Below, one piece after another: positions 18,529 through 28,068 of a stretch of 64,000 bases of DNA (the first letter of the stretch is position 1; each line of letters begins with the position of its first letter). The translations under genes and the position numbers were made by a program. Below the pieces are notes generated by a model. That model was not told where the DNA came from. It saw only the letters and a program-made list of their open reading frames with translations, and did not search any database. Source of the DNA: Jannaschia helgolandensis (GTDB taxonomy: Bacteria > Pseudomonadota > Alphaproteobacteria > Rhodobacterales > Rhodobacteraceae); assembly GCF_900109285.1 (NCBI RefSeq), contig NZ_FNZQ01000001.1:401001-465000 (forward strand). The letters are read 5' to 3'.

Positions 18529-21246
18529 TCAATACGCTCCGTGGCAGTGTTTGAATTTCTTGCCCGATCCGCAGGGACAGGGATCGTTGCGGCCCGGATT
18601 GCCCCATGTGGTCGGATCGTCCTCAAGGAAGCCGGGCGTGGCTTCGGACTCATCCGCACCGGGGGCGGAGGTCGATTCTGCCTCGGCGGCGGCAGGTGCG
18701 GCCTGTCCGGCGGCGGCACGTTGCTGGGCGATCATCTGTTCGATCATCGCCTTGCGCTCCTCCTCCGACAGGGGGCGCACGCGAGCCAGCTTCTTGGTCA
18801 CCTCGACACGCAGGCTGTCGAGCATCGTTTCGAACAGCTGGAATCCTTCGGTCTTGTACTCGTTCAGCGGATCGCGCTGCGCATACCCGCGGAAGCCCAC
18901 GACCGAGCGCAAATGTTCCAGGGTCAACAGATGCTCACGCCATTTGCCGTCGATGGTCTGCAGAAGGAACTGCTTTTCGATCTGCCGCATCTGTTCATCC
19001 CCGAAGGCCTCGGCCTTTTCGGCCATCAGCTTGTCGGTCGCCTCGTACAGGCGTTCGCGCACGATCTCCTGATCGACGCCGTCCTCGTCAGCCCATTCGA
19101 TCACCGGAGCCTCGACGGCCAGGATTTCGATAACCGCAGCATACAGACCCTTGGCGTCCCACTGATCGGCATAGGACTTGGGCGGCAAGTATTCGTCCAC
19201 CAGATCGTCGATCACCTGCTGGCGCATGTCCTGCGCGATCTCGGCGATGTCTTCGGCTTCCATGATTTCCAGCCGCTGCTCGAACACCGCCTTGCGCTGA
19301 TCGTTCATCACGTCGTCGAACTTCAGCAATTGCTTGCGGATGTCGAAGTTGCGTCCCTCGACCTTCGCCTGCGCCCGCTCCAGCGACTTGTTCACCCATG
19401 GGTGAATAATCGCCTCGCCTTCCTTCATGCCCAGCGTATTCAGCACCTTTTCCAGACGTTCCGATCCGAAGATCCGCATCAGATCGTCGTCCAGCGACAG
19501 GAAGAATACCGACCGGCCCGGGTCGCCCTGACGACCGGAGCGTCCGCGCAACTGGTTATCGATGCGACGGCTTTCGTGGCGCTCGGTGGCCAGAACAAAC
19601 AGCCCCCCGGCTTCCAGCACCTGCTTTTTTTCGTCGGCGTGTTCCGCCTCGATCCGGGTGCGGATTTCGTCAGGGTGCGCTTCGGGATCGGCGGCCAGCG
19701 CCTCCAGCACCTTCATCTCGACGTTGCCGCCCAATTGGATATCGGTCCCGCGCCCGGCCATGTTGGTGGCAATCGTGATCGCGCCCACCTTGCCCGCATC
19801 GGCGATGATCTGCGCCTCCTGCTCGTGCTGACGGGCGTTCAGGACGTTGTGGGGCAGACCTTCGGCTTCAAGCAACTGCGCCAGCATTTCGGACTTTTCG
19901 ATGGACGTGGTGCCGACCAGCACCGGCTGACCCTTGGTGTGGGCGGTCTTGATCTCGGCGACCACGGCGGAAAACTTCTCCTGCGCGGTGCGATAGACCT
20001 GATCGTGTTCGTCGGCACGTGCGATCGGGCGGTTGGTCGGAACCTCGACCACGCCCAGACCATAGATCGATCCAAATTCCTCTGCCTCGGTCGCCGCCGT
20101 GCCGGTCATGCCCGCCAGCTTGGAATAAAGCCGGAAATAGTTCTGGAACGTCACCGAGGCGAGGGTCACGTTCTCCGGCTGGATCGGCACCCCTTCCTTG
20201 GCCTCGATCGCCTGATGCAGACCGTCGGACAGGCGACGACCGGCCATCATGCGGCCCGTGAATTCGTCGATCAGGACGACCTGATCGTCGCGAACGATAT
20301 ATTGCTGATCCTTGGCGAACAACTTGTGCGCGCGCAGACCCTGGTTGACGTGGTGGACGATGGTGGTCGATTCCGGGTCATAAAGCGACTGGCCTTGCGG
20401 CAGGATACCCGCAGACAGCAAGCGCTCCTCCAGCCATTCGTTGCCCTCGTCGGTGAAGGTGACGGAGCGTTGCTTCTCGTCCTTTTTGAAGTGCTCCTCG
20501 GTGATCTCGGGGATCAGCTGATCGACGCGCGTATAAAGGTCGCTGCGGTCTTCGGACGGGCCCGAGATGATCAGCGGTGTCCGCGCTTCGTCGATCAGGA
20601 TCGAGTCGACTTCGTCCACGATGGCGAAGTTATGCCCACGCTGCGCCATCTCGGCCTTGGAGGAGCGCATATTGTCGCGCAGGTAGTCGAACCCAAGCTC
20701 GTTGTTTGTGGCGTAGGTGATGTCGGCGGCATAGGCCGCGCGCTTCTCGTCGTCGGGTTGCTGTGGGACGACGACGCCGGTGGTCAGGCCCAACGCGCCA
20801 TAGACCTTGGACATCCAGTCCGCGTCACGGCGCGCCAGATAGTCATTGACCGTGACGACATGCACACCCTTGCCAGACAGCGCGTTCAGATAAGCCGGAA
20901 AGGTTGCAACGAGCGTCTTTCCCTCGCCCGTTTTCATCTCGGAAATGTTACCCTGATGCAGGAAGATGCCGCCCATCAACTGCGTATCGAAGGCCCGCAG
21001 GCCCAATGCGCGGCGAGCCGCCTCGCGGCAGTTGGCAAACGCTTCGGGCAACAGGTCGTCCAGCGACTCGCCTTTTTGCGCGCGTTCCTTGAGAGTTTCG
21101 GTCTTCGCCTTGATCTCGTCATCGGAAAGTTTCTGGAACTCCGGCTCCAGCGCATTGATCCGTTCGACCAACTTCAGCGTGCCTTTGACCTTGCGGTCGT
21201 TGGGTGTGCCGAACACCTTCTTTGCAATTGCACCAAGTCCAAGCAT
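18529..21246 (-). CDS. secA: Preprotein translocase ATPase SecA
   Basis: 905 residues. SecA drives post-translational export through SecYEG. Visible: Walker A ([12 protein letters not shown]), Walker B/DEAD-like [15 protein letters not shown], helicase motif [14 protein letters not shown], and [10 protein letters not shown]. The C-terminal SecB/zinc-binding tail is present ([16 protein letters not shown]), after a flexible Ala-rich linker. It diverges from the PpiC isomerase gene, with 181 bp between starts that must hold both promoters. A PpiC/SurA-like foldase next to secA makes sense for handling exported proteins. Confidence 0.97.
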   Translation of the reverse strand: MLGLGAIAKKVFGTPNDRKVKGTLKLVERINALEPEFQKLSDDEIKAKTETLKERAQKGESLDDLLPEAFANCREAARRALGLRAFDTQLMGGIFLHQGNISEMKTGEGKTLVATFPAYLNALSGKGVHVVTVNDYLARRDADWMSKVYGALGLTTGVVVPQQPDDEKRAAYAADITYATNNELGFDYLRDNMRSSKAEMAQRGHNFAIVDEVDSILIDEARTPLIISGPSEDRSDLYTRVDQLIPEITEEHFKKDEKQRSVTFTDEGNEWLEERLLSAGILPQGQSLYDPESTTIVHHVNQGLRAHKLFAKDQQYIVRDDQVVLIDEFTGRMMAGRRLSDGLHQAIEAKEGVPIQPENVTLASVTFQNYFRLYSKLAGMTGTAATEAEEFGSIYGLGVVEVPTNRPIARADEHDQVYRTAQEKFSAVVAEIKTAHTKGQPVLVGTTSIEKSEMLAQLLEAEGLPHNVLNARQHEQEAQIIADAGKVGAITIATNMAGRGTDIQLGGNVEMKVLEALAADPEAHPDEIRTRIEAEHADEKKQVLEAGGLFVLATERHESRRIDNQLRGRSGRQGDPGRSVFFLSLDDDLMRIFGSERLEKVLNTLGMKEGEAIIHPWVNKSLERAQAKVEGRNFDIRKQLLKFDDVMNDQRKAVFEQRLEIMEAEDIAEIAQDMRQQVIDDLVDEYLPPKSYADQWDAKGLYAAVIEILAVEAPVIEWADEDGVDQEIVRERLYEATDKLMAEKAEAFGDEQMRQIEKQFLLQTIDGKWREHLLTLEHLRSVVGFRGYAQRDPLNEYKTEGFQLFETMLDSLRVEVTKKLARVRPLSEEERKAMIEQMIAQQRAAAGQAAPAAAEAESTSAPGADESEATPGFLEDDPTTWGNPGRNDPCPCGSGKKFKHCHGAY

Positions 21247-21427
21247 CAGTCGTCCCGCCTCTCGCGCCCTTGCCGACCGTGAAAAGGCCCCATATCACAG
21301 GGGCAAATCATGGGCGGGCGCGGTAAAAATAAGTCCTCGTCGCACTTAAGACCCGCCCCCACGGGTGTCAACGAACGCCCATTGGGACACAACCGAACAC
21401 TGGCCTGATGGCCTGAAAGGATCACAT

Positions 21428-22264
21428 ATGAAATATCTCCTGATCGGCGCAGCCGCGCTTAGCCTCACCACGCCGGTTTTCGCCGATAGCGACACGACCG
21501 TCGACGCAGATACGGTTCTGGCGACCGTCAATGGCACCGATGTCACGCTGGGCCACGTGATTGCACTGCGCGAACGCCTGCCCGCGCAATTCCAGCAATT
21601 GGATGATGCTACCCTGTATCAGGGCATGCTCGATCAGGTGATTCAGCAGCAAGTACTGGCTGATGCCGCGACCCCGTCGAAAGCCACCGAAATCGGCAAG
21701 GAGAACGAGGTGCGCGCCTATCTCGCCAGCCGCGAAATCGACAGGCTGTCGTCAGAACCGGTCAGCGACGAAGCCCTGCAGGCGGCCTATGACGCGGAAT
21801 ACGGAAACATGGAGGCCCAGCCGGAGTTCAATGCCAGCCACATCCTGGTCGAGACCGAGGAAGAGGCGCAGGCCCTGATCGAAGCCCTGGACGGCGGTGC
21901 CGACTTCGCCGAACTGGCGCAGGAGAAATCCACTGGCCCGTCCGGTCCCAACGGAGGTCAGCTGGGCTGGTTCGGCCCCGGCATGATGGTTCCGGAATTC
22001 GAAAATGCCGTTGCCGGAATGGAACCGGGTGAAGTTTCAGCTCCGGTGCAGACGCAGTTCGGCTGGCATGTCATCAAGCTGAACGAGACCCGCGATCAGG
22101 ACGTCCCCGAGTTGGACGAGGTCAAAGCCGAACTTGAAGCAATGGTCCGCAATGCCGCCGTGGAAGCCGAAGTAGATCGCCTGACCGGCGAAGCCGATAT
22201 CAGCCGGAGCGAAGTCGAAATCGATCCTGCACTGATCCGCCAGACTGATCTGCTGGAGGAATAG
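21428..22264 (+). CDS. Periplasmic PpiC-type peptidyl-prolyl cis-trans isomerase
   Basis: 278 residues from ATG 21428, which follows GAAAGGA; the open frame starts 21 codons earlier but the signal peptide (LLIGAAALSLTTPVFA) begins here. An N-terminal SurA-like helical part (about 35-120) is followed by a parvulin domain (about 125-225) with ASHILVETEEEA, QLGWFGPGMMVPEF and FGWHVIKL, all hallmarks of PpiC. It helps fold outer-membrane and periplasmic proteins. It is followed after 4 bp by argJ, a conserved pairing in this order. Confidence 0.93.
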   Translation: MKYLLIGAAALSLTTPVFADSDTTVDADTVLATVNGTDVTLGHVIALRERLPAQFQQLDDATLYQGMLDQVIQQQVLADAATPSKATEIGKENEVRAYLASREIDRLSSEPVSDEALQAAYDAEYGNMEAQPEFNASHILVETEEEAQALIEALDGGADFAELAQEKSTGPSGPNGGQLGWFGPGMMVPEFENAVAGMEPGEVSAPVQTQFGWHVIKLNETRDQDVPELDEVKAELEAMVRNAAVEAEVDRLTGEADISRSEVEIDPALIRQTDLLEE

Positions 22265-22268
22265 TTCG

Positions 22269-23612
22269 ATGGGCAAAGACGGGAAAAAGAAGGCTTCCAA
22301 TACGGCGAAGGGTCCGAAAAAAAAGGACCTGATCGCCCGGATCGCCCAGCTGGAGGCGCAGGTGAATGGTCCCAAGGGACCGCTGACCTCGCCCCTGGCG
22401 CCCGAATTTCCCGAATTGCCCGCCATTGATGGCGTCCGCTTTGCCACGGCACAGGCGGGCGTCAAATACAAGAACCGCACCGACGTGATGCTGGCCGAAA
22501 TCGCCGCCGGATCGTCGGTCGCGGGCGTCTTCACCACGTCGGCCACGAGATCGGCCGCCGTGCGCGACTGTCAGGACAAGTTGAAGAGAAAGGCCGCGTC
22601 CGGCGGTTGGGCGATTCTGGTGAATTCGGGCAATTCCAATGCCTTCACCGGGGCGGCGGGCGATCAGTCGGTTCAGGCCATCAGCACAGGGGTCAGCCAT
22701 GCGCTTGGCCTGCCCGCGTCGCGGGTGTTGACCGCTTCGACCGGCGTGATCGGTCAACCCTTGCCGCACGACCGGATCACTGCGGTGCTGGACAAGCTGG
22801 CGACCAGGCTGGACGCAGGCGAGATGGGCACGGCGGCCCGCGCGATCATGACGACGGACACCTTTCCCAAGGGATCGAGCCGCACGGTCGATGTCGGCGG
22901 CAAGACCGTGACCATCGCCGGTATCGCCAAGGGATCGGGCATGATCGCCCCCGACATGGCGACGATGCTGGCCTATGTTTTCACCGACGCCGCCGTGCAG
23001 GACCGCGCCTTGCAGACCATGCTGTCGGACCTGACGAAACAGACGTTCAATGCCGTGACGGTGGACAGCGATACATCTACATCTGACACATTGATATTGG
23101 TGGCCACCGGCCACGCCGGGAACGAGCCGATCACCTCGGCGCGGACCAGGGCGGGGCGCGACTTCAAGGAGGCGCTGCATCAGGTGCTGCACGATCTGGC
23201 GTTGCAACTTGTCAAGGACGGCGAGGGCGCGACCAAACTGGTCGAAGTCCGCGTGAAGGGTGCCGCCAATGCATTGGATGCCCGTCGCGTCGCCTCGGCC
23301 ATCGCCAATTCGCCACTGGTGAAGACCGCCATCGCGGGCGAGGACCCGAACTGGGGCCGCGTCGTCATGGCCGTCGGCAAGTCCGGCGCGCAGGCCGACC
23401 GCGACAAGCTGCGCATCAGTTTCGGTGATATTCTGGTCGCCGAGAACGGGCAGGTCAGCCCCGGTTACACCGAAGATGCGGGCGCGGAATATATGAAACG
23501 CGACCGTATCCTGCTGACAGTCGAGATGGGTATGGGTCAGGCCGAAGACACGATGTGGACCTGCGATCTGACCTATCGCTACATCGAGATCAACGCGGAC
23601 TATCGGTCTTGA
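22269..23612 (+). CDS. argJ: Bifunctional glutamate N-acetyltransferase / amino-acid acetyltransferase
   Basis: 447 residues. ArgJ transfers acetyl from N-acetylornithine to glutamate in the cyclic arginine pathway. It self-cleaves before a Thr in the motif ATML, visible in GMIAPDMATMLAYVFTDA near residue 235. The first 30-45 residues are a Lys-rich extension (GKDGKKKASNTAKGPKKK) before the conserved SPLAPEFPELPAIDGVRFA. Other signatures: NSGNSNAFTGAAG and TVDSDTSTSDT. It lies between the PpiC gene and mutT, 13 bp before mutT. Confidence 0.96.
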   Translation: MGKDGKKKASNTAKGPKKKDLIARIAQLEAQVNGPKGPLTSPLAPEFPELPAIDGVRFATAQAGVKYKNRTDVMLAEIAAGSSVAGVFTTSATRSAAVRDCQDKLKRKAASGGWAILVNSGNSNAFTGAAGDQSVQAISTGVSHALGLPASRVLTASTGVIGQPLPHDRITAVLDKLATRLDAGEMGTAARAIMTTDTFPKGSSRTVDVGGKTVTIAGIAKGSGMIAPDMATMLAYVFTDAAVQDRALQTMLSDLTKQTFNAVTVDSDTSTSDTLILVATGHAGNEPITSARTRAGRDFKEALHQVLHDLALQLVKDGEGATKLVEVRVKGAANALDARRVASAIANSPLVKTAIAGEDPNWGRVVMAVGKSGAQADRDKLRISFGDILVAENGQVSPGYTEDAGAEYMKRDRILLTVEMGMGQAEDTMWTCDLTYRYIEINADYRS

Positions 23613-23625
23613 TCCGGCTCCGCGG

Positions 23626-24024
23626 ATGAAAACCGTACTGGTTTCGGCTGTCGCGCTGATTGACGTCGACGGGCGCGTACTTCTGGCACAGCGACCGGAG
23701 GGCAAGCCGATGGCGGGCCTGTGGGAGTTTCCGGGTGGTAAGGTCGAGCCGGGCGAAACCCCCGAAGCCGCCCTGATTCGCGAGTTGCAGGAAGAGCTTG
23801 GAATCGACACATGGGCCAGTTGTCTGGCACCCCTGACGTTCGCGTCACACGGATATGACGACTTTCATCTGCTGATGCCGCTGTTTGCCTGTCGCCGTTG
23901 GCTGGGACAGCCACAGGCACAGGAAGGTCAGGCTCTAAAATGGGTGCGGCCAAACGATTTACGGGATTATCCGATGCCTGCTGCCGACATTCCGCTAATC
24001 GCAATTTTGCGGGATTGGCTGTAA
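23626..24024 (+). CDS. mutT: 8-oxo-dGTP diphosphatase MutT (Nudix)
   Basis: 132 residues. Nudix box GGKVEPGETPEAALIREL followed by QEELGI, at about residues 37-59. The N terminus (VSAVALIDVDGRVLLAQRPEGK, in part) and C terminus (LKWVRPNDLRDYPMPAAD) match the MutT branch that removes oxidised dGTP from the nucleotide pool. It starts 13 bp after argJ, so it probably shares its transcript. In the argJ-mutT pairing the function is inferred from family resemblance. Confidence 0.9.
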   Translation: MKTVLVSAVALIDVDGRVLLAQRPEGKPMAGLWEFPGGKVEPGETPEAALIRELQEELGIDTWASCLAPLTFASHGYDDFHLLMPLFACRRWLGQPQAQEGQALKWVRPNDLRDYPMPAADIPLIAILRDWL

Positions 24025-24134
24025 CTTGCCTTCAACAGTTCATGATTTGAGCAAGAAATTGCCATAATTTGTCTTCCTTTGTCTATTTTATGACATAAGA
24101 TCGTCCCAGTTCGCGCTCCAAAGGGGGAAACCGC

Positions 24135-24263
24135 ATGCTCAAGACTATCGTGATCGGAAATCACCTGTCGATTCAGGGTCAACTCGTTCAAATGTTGAAG
24201 GACGGCCTGTGTCAGGTTCGTGTCGGCACCCAGATTTTTACCGGGCGTCTTATCAGCGGTTGA
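24135..24263 (+). CDS. Conserved-looking 42-residue protein
   Basis: ATG at 24135 follows a strong purine-rich ribosome site (AAGGGGGAAA); stop TGA at 24261-24263. The peptide begins MLKTIVIGN and contains the pattern SIQGQLVQ...VRVGTQIFTGRLI, which looks like a small beta-barrel of alternating hydrophobic residues. I recall similar tiny proteins beginning MxKTIVIG in Rhodobacterales annotated as hypothetical, but could not check. An AT-rich stretch precedes it (promoter candidate around 24070-24105) and a stem-loop follows, so it looks like an independent unit. Function unknown. Confidence 0.65.
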   Translation: MLKTIVIGNHLSIQGQLVQMLKDGLCQVRVGTQIFTGRLISG

Positions 24264-24271
24264 TCCGTCCG

Positions 24272-24308
24272 CATGACCCCGTTCCGCGATTTGCAGATCG
24301 GGGTCATG
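24272..24308. terminator. Perfect 9-bp inverted repeat between convergent genes
   Basis: CATGACCCC and GGGGTCATG are separated by 19 bases. There is no T-run. It lies between the 42-residue gene and the end of hemH, where a shared 3' end structure would be expected. Confidence 0.5.
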
Positions 24309-24318
24309 TCACAAGGCA

Positions 24319-25371
24319 TCAAAGCCAGCCTGACAGATTGTCGTCGATAATGTCCGACAGTGCGTCAATATGCGCGTCGTCGTCGTTCAGGCACGGAATG
24401 TAGGTGAAGCTTTCACCGCCTGCATCTTTGAAGCTTTCCTTGATCTCTTCGTTGATCTCTTCCAGCGTTTCGATGCAGTCGGCAGAAAATGCAGGCGCGA
24501 TCACGGCGATCTTTTTCTTACCTGCCTTGGCCAGGCGCGCGACTTCTTCTACCGTATAGGGCTTCAACCACTCCTCGGGGCCGAACTTCGACTGGAAGGT
24601 CGTGGTGATCGCCGCCGCATCCCAACCCAGCCGTTCGCGCAGCAGGCGCGTCGTTTTCTGGCATTGGCAATGATAGGGGTCGCCCTCCATCAGATACCGT
24701 TTCGGCACCCCGTGGTAGGAACAGACCAGAATGTCGGGCTTGTCCGTGGCGGCGGCATAGGCACGCTCAACCGATTGGGCCAGGGCCTCGATATACCGAG
24801 GGTCTTCGAAATAGGCGGGCACCGTGCGGCTGCTGGGCTGCCACTTCAGTTTCATCAGCGCGCGGAAGAACTGATCGTTCGCGGTGGCCGAGGTCGCGCC
24901 CGCATATTGCGGATACAGCGGAAAGAACACGATACGGTCGCACCCGGCCTCCTGCAGCGCGCGCACCTTGTCGATGGTCGACGGCTTGCCGTAGCGCATT
25001 GCATAATCAACCATCACCCGATCCCCATGCCGGGCCTGCATCCGCGCGGCGATCTTGGCTGTTTGCGCCTTGGTGATCGTGGCCAGCGGGCTTTCCCCGG
25101 CCTCGTGATTCCAGATCGACTTGTAATTCGCGCCAGACCGGAACGGCCGCGACGTCAGGATGATGCCCTGCAACAGGGGCTGCCACAGGAACGGCGAATA
25201 ATCGATGACGCGGCGATCTGACAGAAATTCGTTCAGATAGCGGCGCATCGACCAGTAATCGTATCCGTCCGGTGTGCCCAGGTTCGCGACAAGCACACCG
25301 ATCTTTCCCATCCGCACCTTCGGGTGATCGACTGGGGCATGCGGCAGCGGCGTATAGGTCATGTCATTCAT
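24319..25371 (-). CDS. hemH: Ferrochelatase
   Basis: 350 residues, full length. It inserts Fe(II) into protoporphyrin IX at the end of haem synthesis. Signatures: GVLVANLGTPDGYDYW at the N terminus, VDYAMRYGKPS, the catalytic His region CSYHGVPKRYL, FQSKFGPEEWLKPYT, and PAFSADCIETLEEI with the conserved Glu. Its start overlaps the preceding methyltransferase by 4 bp (ATGA). Haem supply fits the nearby cytochrome bc1 genes only in a general sense. Confidence 0.95.
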   Translation of the reverse strand: MNDMTYTPLPHAPVDHPKVRMGKIGVLVANLGTPDGYDYWSMRRYLNEFLSDRRVIDYSPFLWQPLLQGIILTSRPFRSGANYKSIWNHEAGESPLATITKAQTAKIAARMQARHGDRVMVDYAMRYGKPSTIDKVRALQEAGCDRIVFFPLYPQYAGATSATANDQFFRALMKLKWQPSSRTVPAYFEDPRYIEALAQSVERAYAAATDKPDILVCSYHGVPKRYLMEGDPYHCQCQKTTRLLRERLGWDAAAITTTFQSKFGPEEWLKPYTVEEVARLAKAGKKKIAVIAPAFSADCIETLEEINEEIKESFKDAGGESFTYIPCLNDDDAHIDALSDIIDDNLSGWL

Positions 25372-26180
25372 TCGCCTGATCCAAGTTCCGGAACCCCCAG
25401 CGCATCGGCCAGTCGGGCCTGCGCCGATCCGGGGCGGAGCGGTTTCTGTTGCGTGTCGGACGGGGCCCAGCCCGTCAGGAAGACCGTCTGGAACGTAGCC
25501 TTGATGCCATCGCCCTCGGGGAAAGCATCAGCATAGATCCGTGCCGCCCGGTCGAACAGGGCGCGCGGCGGGGTGCGGCGATGACGCGCAGCCAGGGCAT
25601 TGGTTTCGCCCATGGCGCGCAGGTCGTGGGCCAGTTGTGCCAGATCACGATACCGCACCGTCAGCGTGATCGCATCCGCCACCGGCAGCGCCAGTCCCGC
25701 CCGGCCCAGCAATGCGCCCAGATCGCGGATTTCGCCCATCGGTGCGACACGTGGGCTAAGTCCGCCCAGAATCTCCGTCTCGGCCTGCGCCAGCGCGGCC
25801 CGTAATTCGGTCAGTGTCTCGCCCCCCAAGGTCGCGACCAGAAGCAAACCATCCTCGCGCAGGGCACGGCGACATTGGATCAGCTGTCCCACCGGATCAT
25901 CGGCCCAATGCAGGCACATCGCGTGAATGACCAGATCATGCGCGTCGGGCGTAAGGTCCAGCACATCGCCCTCGGCCACCAATGCGGCATCGGGCACAGC
26001 CTTGGCCCAGACGTCCGGATGAGCGGTAACGATCACGGGCGATGTAAAGGTTCTGTTAACGTCTTTCAGTCTTTCCTGAACTTCCTCGATGGCGGCGGCG
26101 TGCAGGAACCATGCCGACCCGTCCGCGCGGGCGCGGTGCAGGGCAAGGCTTGAACGATCGGTCAGGGGCGGTTGAGGCAT
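25368..26180 (-). CDS. BioC/NDUFAF5-like SAM-dependent methyltransferase
   Basis: 270 residues. A class I methyltransferase fold is visible from the D-L-T-P-D-A-H-D-L-V motif and HWADDPVGQLIQCRRALREDG-type stretch (motifs post-I to III). The N terminus DRSSLALHRARADGSAWFLH is typical of the alphaproteobacterial/mitochondrial group related to NDUFAF5, whose mitochondrial member hydroxylates an arginine of complex I subunit NDUFS7 rather than methylating. The bacterial substrate is not established here. It overlaps hemH by 4 bp and its start lies only 16 bp from the divergent comF start. Confidence 0.85.
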   Translation of the reverse strand: MPQPPLTDRSSLALHRARADGSAWFLHAAAIEEVQERLKDVNRTFTSPVIVTAHPDVWAKAVPDAALVAEGDVLDLTPDAHDLVIHAMCLHWADDPVGQLIQCRRALREDGLLLVATLGGETLTELRAALAQAETEILGGLSPRVAPMGEIRDLGALLGRAGLALPVADAITLTVRYRDLAQLAHDLRAMGETNALAARHRRTPPRALFDRAARIYADAFPEGDGIKATFQTVFLTGWAPSDTQQKPLRPGSAQARLADALGVPELGSGE

Positions 26181-26196
26181 ATCGGGGACTTAGGAC

Positions 26197-26940
26197 ATGG
26201 CGATCACGTTGCAAAGGGTGGCACGGCGGAGTGCTGCGGTGCTGCGCGAGGCGCTGTATCCGACGACCTGTATGATGTGCGACGAACGCGTGCAGGAAGA
26301 TGGCGCGCTCTGCCCCGCATGTTGGACCGATACGCCGTTCCTGACGGGGGCCTGTTGCGATATGTGCGGCACCGGCCTGCCGGGGCAGGATGACGGCGTG
26401 GCGCGTTGCGACGATTGCCTGACGTTTGCGCGTCCATGGGACGAGGGGCGCGCGGCGCTGGCATATGGCGGTGGCGCACGGCGGCTGGTGCTGGCGCTGA
26501 AGCATGGCGACCGGACCGAACTGGCCAAGGGCGCGGCGCGCTGGATGCACCGCAGTGCCCGCGATATCCTGACACCGGAGACACTTCTGATTCCCGTGCC
26601 CGTCCATCGCTGGCGGCTGCTGCGCCGCCGCTACAATCAGGCCGCTTTACTGGCACGGCAACTGGCCCGGCTGACGGGCGGGACTTGTGCGATGATGGCT
26701 CTGACTCGCCACCGCGCAACATTGAGTCAGGATCACAGGTCCGTCCCCGACCGTTTCGCCAATATCGCCGGTTCGATCCGCTGTACGGCGGGCGCGACGG
26801 TCGCCGGGCGGCACGTCGCATTGATCGACGACGTAATGACCTCGGGCGCGACACTGGCCGCCTGTGCCGATGCGCTGCGGCAGGGCGGGGCGTCCCGCAT
26901 CAGCGTGCTGGTACTTGCGCGCGTTGCGAAGGACCGCTGA
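26197..26940 (+). CDS. ComF family phosphoribosyltransferase-like protein
   Basis: 247 residues. The N-terminal double zinc ribbon has four CxxC pairs (CMMC, CPAC, CDMC, CDDC), followed by a phosphoribosyltransferase domain with the PRPP loop VALIDDVMTSGATL near residue 210-223. ComF proteins support DNA uptake or repair of ssDNA in several bacteria; a role in competence is not demonstrated for this group. It begins the comF-grxC-nitrilase-marR run on the plus strand; the ribosome site AGGA is just upstream. Confidence 0.88.
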   Translation: MAITLQRVARRSAAVLREALYPTTCMMCDERVQEDGALCPACWTDTPFLTGACCDMCGTGLPGQDDGVARCDDCLTFARPWDEGRAALAYGGGARRLVLALKHGDRTELAKGAARWMHRSARDILTPETLLIPVPVHRWRLLRRRYNQAALLARQLARLTGGTCAMMALTRHRATLSQDHRSVPDRFANIAGSIRCTAGATVAGRHVALIDDVMTSGATLAACADALRQGGASRISVLVLARVAKDR

Positions 26941-26980
26941 CCGTCTATATGCAGGGCTGACCTCTGAAGGAGCGTGAGCC

Positions 26981-27238
26981 ATGAAAACCGTTGAAATCTA
27001 TACCCAGCCGCGCTGCGGGTTCTGCACCGCCGCATTACGCCTGCTGGCCAAAAAAGGCGCGCCGGTGACCGAATTCGACGTCAGCCGGATGCCCGGCAAG
27101 CGTGCCGAAATGATGCAGCGCGCCAAGGGTCGCAGCAGTACACCCCAGATCTTCATCGGCGACACCCATGTCGGCGGCTGCGACGAGCTGTTCGCATTAC
27201 AGGATGCGGGCAAGCTCGACGCGCTGTTGCAAGCCTGA
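26981..27238 (+). CDS. grxC: Glutaredoxin 3 (dithiol)
   Basis: 85 residues, the usual Grx3 size. The redox motif is CGFC (RCGFCTAA, residues 11-14) rather than the common CPYC. The cis-Pro glutathione site TPQIFIG and the GGCDE motif (VGGCDELFAL) are present. It reduces protein disulfides and glutathione mixed disulfides in the cytosol. Ribosome site AAGGAG lies 7-12 bp upstream. The stop TGA shares its last base with the ATG of the nitrilase gene (TGATG). Confidence 0.94.
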   Translation: MKTVEIYTQPRCGFCTAALRLLAKKGAPVTEFDVSRMPGKRAEMMQRAKGRSSTPQIFIGDTHVGGCDELFALQDAGKLDALLQA

Positions 27239-28068
27239 TGCGGGCGGGTCTTCTTCAGCTCAACGTCTCGGACGATCCGACGGAAAATCTGGCCGAGACG
27301 CTGGCACTCATGGCCGATGCGGCTGCGCAGGGCGCGGAGATCGTTCTGACGCCCGAGGTCACGAACTGCCTGTCCTTCAACCGCAGCTATCAACGCGACA
27401 TCCTGCGCCCCGAGGTTCGCGACCCCACGCTGGCGGGCCTGAGAGACGCAGCTCAGGCGCATGGTATCTGGTTGCTGATCGGCAGCCTCGCCCTGCGCAC
27501 GGCCGACCCGGAGGGACGCTTTGCCAACCGCTCGTTCCTGATCAACCCGGCGGGCACGATTGTCGCGCGCTATGATAAAATCCACATGTTCGACGTCGAC
27601 GTGAGCGCGACCGAAAGCTATCGCGAGTCGTCCGCTTATCGCCCGGGCACCCAGGCCACCTTGGCCGATACGCCCTGGGGCAAGCTGGGAATGACGGTTT
27701 GCTATGATGTCCGCTTCCCAATGCTCTATCGCAAACTGGCGCAGGCCGGCGCGTCTTTTCTGACTATTCCCGCCGCCTTCACTGCCGTTACCGGGGCCGC
27801 CCATTGGGAGGTGCTGTTGCGCGCCCGCGCGATCGAGACGGGGTGCTTCGTCCTCGCCCCCGGACAGACCGGATCGCACGCCGTCACGCCGGACCGGACG
27901 ATCCAGACGCATGGTCACTCCATGGTCGTTGCCCCCTGGGGCGAGGTTTTGCTGGACGCCGGGACCGAACCCGGGGCCTATGTCGTGGACGTCGACCCCG
28001 ACGCGGTGACCGGGGCCCGGTCGCGTGTGCCTTCGCTGACCGCGGATCAAAGATGGGAAGGACCATGA
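27238..28068 (+). CDS. Nitrilase-family carbon-nitrogen hydrolase (Nit1-like)
   Basis: 276 residues. The catalytic triad is readable: Glu in TPEVTNCLS (about residue 41), Lys in YDKIHMFDVD (about 114) and Cys in TVCYDVRFP (about 156). The pattern is that of the Nit1/NitFhit branch, whose characterised members hydrolyse deaminated glutathione, a repair reaction; pairing with a glutaredoxin gene fits a glutathione link, but the substrate is inferred. It is coupled at both ends: TGATG with grxC and ATGA with marR. Confidence 0.9.
   Translation: MRAGLLQLNVSDDPTENLAETLALMADAAAQGAEIVLTPEVTNCLSFNRSYQRDILRPEVRDPTLAGLRDAAQAHGIWLLIGSLALRTADPEGRFANRSFLINPAGTIVARYDKIHMFDVDVSATESYRESSAYRPGTQATLADTPWGKLGMTVCYDVRFPMLYRKLAQAGASFLTIPAAFTAVTGAAHWEVLLRARAIETGCFVLAPGQTGSHAVTPDRTIQTHGHSMVVAPWGEVLLDAGTEPGAYVVDVDPDAVTGARSRVPSLTADQRWEGP

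Noticed and set aside
18541-21282. Plus-strand open frame of over 900 codons opposite secA
   Set aside because: It is the antisense of secA, a certain gene; long antisense frames are common at high GC. It has no motif or ribosome site.
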